A DNA stretch of 24,821 bases from Verrucomicrobiaceae bacterium UBA7681. GTDB lineage: Bacteria; Verrucomicrobiota; Verrucomicrobiia; Verrucomicrobiales; Verrucomicrobiaceae. Positions 21,855 through 24,821 of the stretch are shown piece by piece; the first letter of the stretch is position 1; the number at the start of each line of letters is the position of its first letter. The notes under the pieces are model-generated. The model was not told the origin of the DNA. It did no database searches and saw nothing but the letters and a program-made list of their open reading frames with translations. The stretch lies in contig DLGZ01000084.1 in the NCBI GenBank assembly GCA_002482965.1, positions 1-24,821 on the forward strand, read 5' to 3'. The position numbers and the translations under genes are program-made.

Positions 21855-23147
21855 ATGCGACTTACCAGCAGTTCCGCCGCTCCCCTCGTGACTCGTTCCG
21901 CGCCGCCTTCCTCGCAGGAGCTTTCCGCCATGATGCCCTTTGGGCGTTATTCGGTGCAGGCTCAGGTCGGCATCGGCGGCATGGGCACGGTGTATCGTGG
22001 CACGCAGCTCAGCCTGGGCCGGCCGGTGGCCATCAAAGTCCTGCGTGTGAGCGACGGTTATGACTTTGCCTTTGAAGACCGCTTCCGCCGTGAAGCGCGG
22101 GCCATGGCCACGCTCAACCACCCAAACATTGTCGCCATCTACGACTATGGCCACATCGGCACCGACTTTCTGTTCTTCGTCATGGAGTTCGTCGATGGCA
22201 CGGACCTCGGTGAAATCATGAGCACCGGCCGCATGACGCGCGAACTCGCGCTGCAACTGCTGCCGCAAATTACCGTCGGGCTCGAATACGCGCACTCCAA
22301 GGGCATCGTCCATCGTGACATCAAGCCCGCGAACATCATGCTCACGCGGCAGGGTGAGGTGAAGATCACCGACTTCGGTCTCGCCAAGGACGTCATGCGT
22401 TCGCCCTCCATGGTCACCGAGACACACATGGTCATGGGTACGCCGGAGTACGCCGCACCGGAGCAGTTCAACGCCCATCGGGACGTTGATCATCGTGCCG
22501 ACATCTATGCCTTCGGCGTGCTGATGTATCAGATGCTCACCGGGGCCCTGCCACGCGGCTCCTGGCAGCCGCCTTCGTCCTTGCTGCCTGGCCTGGATCC
22601 CCGCTTTGACGCCATCATCATCCGGGCGCTGATGACAGATCCGCAGCACCGTTATCAGTCTGTGGGTGACATGCGCCACATGATTGAGGCTGCGCGGGTG
22701 CCGGTGGTGCAGACTCCCAGCAGACCACTGCTGCAGGCCGCCAAACCCTCTGCCGGACGCATCCTGCTGCTCGAAGACGATCTCATGGTGCGCGATCTGA
22801 TGCGGCGTGCCCTGGAAAAGTTCTCTTTTGAAGTCGTCGAAACGGGAGACGGCAAGGACACGCTGCGCCTGTATCAGGAGGCGATGCAGCAGGGCCGTCC
22901 CTATGACCTCGCCATTCTCGATCTCACCATCCCCGATGGCATGTGCGGCCGGGAAACCATGATGTATCTCCGGCGCCTCGATCCACAAATCCTCGCCATC
23001 GTCTCCTCCGGCTACCGGGACGATGCCGTGATGAGGGACTGCGCCGCCTACGGCTTTGCCGCTGCGCTGCCGAAGCCCTACCATGTCGAAGGCCTGCTGC
23101 AGATTGTGAACGGCGCTCTCGCTGTCGGTCGCCGCCGCATGGCGTGA
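21855..23147 (+). CDS. Ser/Thr protein kinase fused to response-regulator receiver domain
   Basis: The 430-aa product (ATG 21855 preferred over an upstream GTG at 21834) has a Ser/Thr- and Ala-rich N-tail, then a complete PknB-type kinase: Gly loop GIGGMGTVY (39-47), K61 (VAIKVL), HRDIKPAN (153-160), DFG (173-175), GTPEYAAPE (195-203) and D216 (RADIYAFG). The kinase is active by all visible residues. After a Pro linker, a CheY-like receiver (about 301-425) keeps the acidic pair D308/D309, the phospho-acceptor D356 (ILDLTIPDG) and K407 (PKPY). No TM segment or PASTA domain follows, so it is cytoplasmic. The design suggests a histidine kinase gating Ser/Thr phosphorylation. Its stop is two bases from that of the convergent Gfo/Idh gene. 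Confidence 0.93.
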   Translation: MRLTSSSAAPLVTRSAPPSSQELSAMMPFGRYSVQAQVGIGGMGTVYRGTQLSLGRPVAIKVLRVSDGYDFAFEDRFRREARAMATLNHPNIVAIYDYGHIGTDFLFFVMEFVDGTDLGEIMSTGRMTRELALQLLPQITVGLEYAHSKGIVHRDIKPANIMLTRQGEVKITDFGLAKDVMRSPSMVTETHMVMGTPEYAAPEQFNAHRDVDHRADIYAFGVLMYQMLTGALPRGSWQPPSSLLPGLDPRFDAIIIRALMTDPQHRYQSVGDMRHMIEAARVPVVQTPSRPLLQAAKPSAGRILLLEDDLMVRDLMRRALEKFSFEVVETGDGKDTLRLYQEAMQQGRPYDLAILDLTIPDGMCGRETMMYLRRLDPQILAIVSSGYRDDAVMRDCAAYGFAAALPKPYHVEGLLQIVNGALAVGRRRMA

Positions 23148-23149
23148 GT

Positions 23150-24181
23150 TTACACCACGCGCACCGCCGCCTGGGCGTCCATCGCCTGCCACACGGCATG
23201 CACCACGCGCATGTAGTTCATGCCTTCGCCGAAGCCTGGCCTTGGTCGCGGTGCTTTGGCATCACGCACCGCAGCGATGAAATCACGCTCCACCGTCCAG
23301 CTACGCTGCAGCTCGGTGGGAACCGTAAGTGACTCCATTTTGCCGCCGCGTTTGCCAAGCTGAAGATCGTCCGTGTTGAAGTCATAGCTCAGCGTGCCTT
23401 CGGAACCGAAGATCCACAGCTTGTCCGTCGGCGCATGCGCGGCCACGCCGCTGAAGAGCATCGTGGCCTCAATGCCGCTGCGGAATTTGGCCATCACGTT
23501 GACGAAATCCGGAATATCCACCTCCACGCCCGCACGTTCCGGGATCACCACATTGCCGCGTGCCTCCACTTCCACGATGTGGCCGAGCCAATGCTGCAGC
23601 ACCTCGGTATAAATGCCCAGCGTGAGGATTTGAATGCCGCTCAAGTCGGACTGCTGCCGCCAGTGCGCGGGCTTTGCCGCATCCAGCCAGGCATCATTGA
23701 AACTGTGCAGCAGTACCTGATGCGGCGTGCCGATGGCCCCTTCCGCGAGCAGCTTCTTCACCAGCTCGCCGCCATGCATGCCCTGCGGTGCCGGGCAGAT
23801 AGCTGTGACCAGCTCAGGGTAACGCATGGACGCCTCCCACATCTGGTTGGCCTCCGGCAAAGAGGCCGCCATGCGTGCCTGCGTGAAGACATGCTTGCCG
23901 TGTTGCAGCGCGTAGCAGGTCATCTCCGCATGCATGTACGGATGAGTGCCGACCCAAACGACATCCACCTCAGGACTCGATGCCAGCTCCTCCCAGCGCT
24001 CCACCGCCTGCGCTTCCGGGGCAAACTCACGGCAGAAGGCCTCGGCGCTCGCCAGCGAGCGGTTAGTCACCTGCGTGATCTGCACGTTCGGAATCGCCCG
24101 CAGGCCGGGCATGTGGCGTGATTTGACGATGCCACCGGCACCAATGATGCCGATGCGGATGGGTTGCTCTGTTGCGGTCAT
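23150..24181 (-). CDS. Gfo/Idh/MocA family protein with altered catalytic motif
   Basis: The 343-aa product begins at ATG 24181 with the NAD(P)-binding Rossmann motif GIIGAGGIV (11-19), followed by the usual strand V-V-W-V-G-T-H (74-80) and H-A-E-M (84-87). In the place of the family's E-K-P triad after GKHV it has Q101-A102-R103, so the conserved catalytic Lys is absent. The C-terminal alpha/beta domain has the expected strands and an H in the Y-x-E-V-L-Q-H-W-L-G helix (about 214-223). The protein keeps the cofactor fold but may not be a normal sugar dehydrogenase. It is divergent from the MOSC gene with a 45-base gap. Substrate unknown. Confidence 0.88.
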   Translation of the reverse strand: MTATEQPIRIGIIGAGGIVKSRHMPGLRAIPNVQITQVTNRSLASAEAFCREFAPEAQAVERWEELASSPEVDVVWVGTHPYMHAEMTCYALQHGKHVFTQARMAASLPEANQMWEASMRYPELVTAICPAPQGMHGGELVKKLLAEGAIGTPHQVLLHSFNDAWLDAAKPAHWRQQSDLSGIQILTLGIYTEVLQHWLGHIVEVEARGNVVIPERAGVEVDIPDFVNVMAKFRSGIEATMLFSGVAAHAPTDKLWIFGSEGTLSYDFNTDDLQLGKRGGKMESLTVPTELQRSWTVERDFIAAVRDAKAPRPRPGFGEGMNYMRVVHAVWQAMDAQAAVRVV

Positions 24182-24226
24182 AGACGTATGGATTGTGACA
24201 CCTTGGAGCCAACATCCAAGCCCCGC

Positions 24227-24682
24227 ATGCAAATCCTGCACATCTTCATTTCTCCGGAGCACATCTACGTCGGTCATCACGGCCTGCCACCCGGCACCGC
24301 GCCGATGGTCGAAGTGCCGGAGGCTGAATGCGTGACCGGCAAGGGCCTGCGCGGCGACCGCTATTTCGGCTGGAAGGAAGACTACAAAGGGCAGGTCACC
24401 TTCTTTGAGCATGAGCAGTACGAGCGACTCTGCGAACAGTTCAGCGCCATGGGCCTGCCGCCCTCCATCTTTCGCCGCAACATCATCACTAAGGGCATCG
24501 ATCTCAACACGCTCATCGGCACCGAATTTGAAGTGCAGGGCGTGCGTTTTCTCGGCACTCAGGAGGCCGCACCCTGCCACTGGATGAACCAGGCCTTCGC
24601 CGAAGGTGCTGAAGCAGCGCTCAAGGGCCACGGTGGCCTGCGCGCCAAAATCTTGAGTGACGGCATCCTCCGCACAACATGA
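24227..24682 (+). CDS. MOSC domain protein
   Basis: The 151-aa product contains the small form of the MOSC (molybdenum cofactor sulfurase C-terminal) fold: a beta start M-Q-I-L-H-I-F-I-S-P, the G-K-G-L-R-G-D-R-Y motif (38-46), F-F-E-H-E (59-63), F-R-R-N-I (82-86) and the conserved Cys117 in A-A-P-C-H-W-M. MOSC proteins bind the molybdenum cofactor or carry sulfur for it. The start at 24227 matches the first strand of the domain; an upstream ATG at 24188 would add 13 unusual residues. The stop overlaps the start of mobA by four bases (ATGA), so the two are translationally coupled and both concern molybdenum cofactor. Confidence 0.9.
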   Translation: MQILHIFISPEHIYVGHHGLPPGTAPMVEVPEAECVTGKGLRGDRYFGWKEDYKGQVTFFEHEQYERLCEQFSAMGLPPSIFRRNIITKGIDLNTLIGTEFEVQGVRFLGTQEAAPCHWMNQAFAEGAEAALKGHGGLRAKILSDGILRTT

Positions 24683-24821
24683 ACACTCCCTTCGCCGCCG
24701 CATTGCTCGCCGGTGGCCGCTCCACCCGGATGAAACAGGACAAGGCCCTGCTCCACTGGCATGGGCAGGATCTGTGGCAGGCGCAGTTGCACAAGCTGCA
24801 GTCTCTGGAAGCCGCACGCGT
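24679..24821 (+). CDS. mobA: Molybdenum cofactor guanylyltransferase, partial (runs off right edge)
   Basis: The first 47 residues contain the MobA nucleotide-binding signature LAGGRSTRMKQDKALL near the N-terminus, in the form L-A-G-G-x-S-x-R-M-x-x-D-K-A. MobA joins GMP to molybdopterin to make the bis-MGD form used by many Mo enzymes. The second Gly of the usual R-M-G-x-D-K string is Lys here. The ATG overlaps the MOSC stop as ATGA. The remainder is outside the window. Confidence 0.9.
   Translation, partial: MNTPFAAALLAGGRSTRMKQDKALLHWHGQDLWQAQLHKLQSLEAAR

Noticed and set aside
21849..23192. 447-codon minus-strand frame
   Set aside because: It is antisense to the kinase-receiver gene, which is unambiguous.
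24182..24817. Upstream extension of the Gfo/Idh frame (to 555 codons)
   Set aside because: The Rossmann motif begins just after ATG 24181; the extension is antisense to the MOSC and mobA genes.

Overview
The window looks like the chromosome of a Verrucomicrobiota bacterium, probably near Prosthecobacter or Verrucomicrobium. The grounds are a secreted 'PVC-type' propeller/HEAT/cytochrome c dehydrogenase (17407-20481), a Chlamydia-like ribonucleotide reductase pair, high GC in the core genes, and very few Shine-Dalgarno sequences. The assignment is by recognition of protein families only; no rRNA or tRNA gene was found.

Layout. 1-1.4 kb: minus-strand, phage- or plasmid-like genes. These are a partial gene carrying a ~10-bp-phased repeat array and an octanucleotide repeat, an HNH nuclease and a small unknown ORF, with two copies of a ~36-bp duplicated segment. 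1.8-3.1 kb: two exported proteins of unknown function. 3.2-5.4 kb: a lower-GC accessory island with an orphan antitoxin between two 19-bp repeats, a HEPN-like protein, a structured repeat and a treble-clef zinc protein. 5.4-10.1 kb: the nrdB-nrdA operon with a pair of NrdR boxes; NrdB has Leu where the radical Tyr normally sits, so it is predicted to be class Ic (Mn/Fe-like). 10.4-13.8 kb: lipoprotein amidase, TPR-AAA+ ATPase and TPR membrane protein. 13.8-14.1 kb: glycine-zipper lipoprotein.

14.3-17.1 kb is the most interesting part: a two-gene minus-strand operon. The first gene encodes a SLOG-like nucleotide-binding domain fused to a SLATT-like multi-TM module. The second encodes a nucleoside-deoxyribosyltransferase/TIR-like domain fused to a prokaryotic STING domain. 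No CD-NTase (cyclase) is present in the window. This looks like an immune effector pair related to CBASS and Thoeris but with an unusual composition. I infer that STING senses a cyclic dinucleotide and switches on the NDT/TIR-like enzyme, whose product or substrate depletion could be read by the SLOG domain of the membrane protein.

17.4-24.8 kb: PVC dehydrogenase, TMEM43-family membrane protein, Ser/Thr kinase fused to a receiver domain, a Gfo/Idh/MocA-like protein that has lost the usual catalytic Lys, and a translationally coupled MOSC-mobA pair (mobA runs off the right edge).
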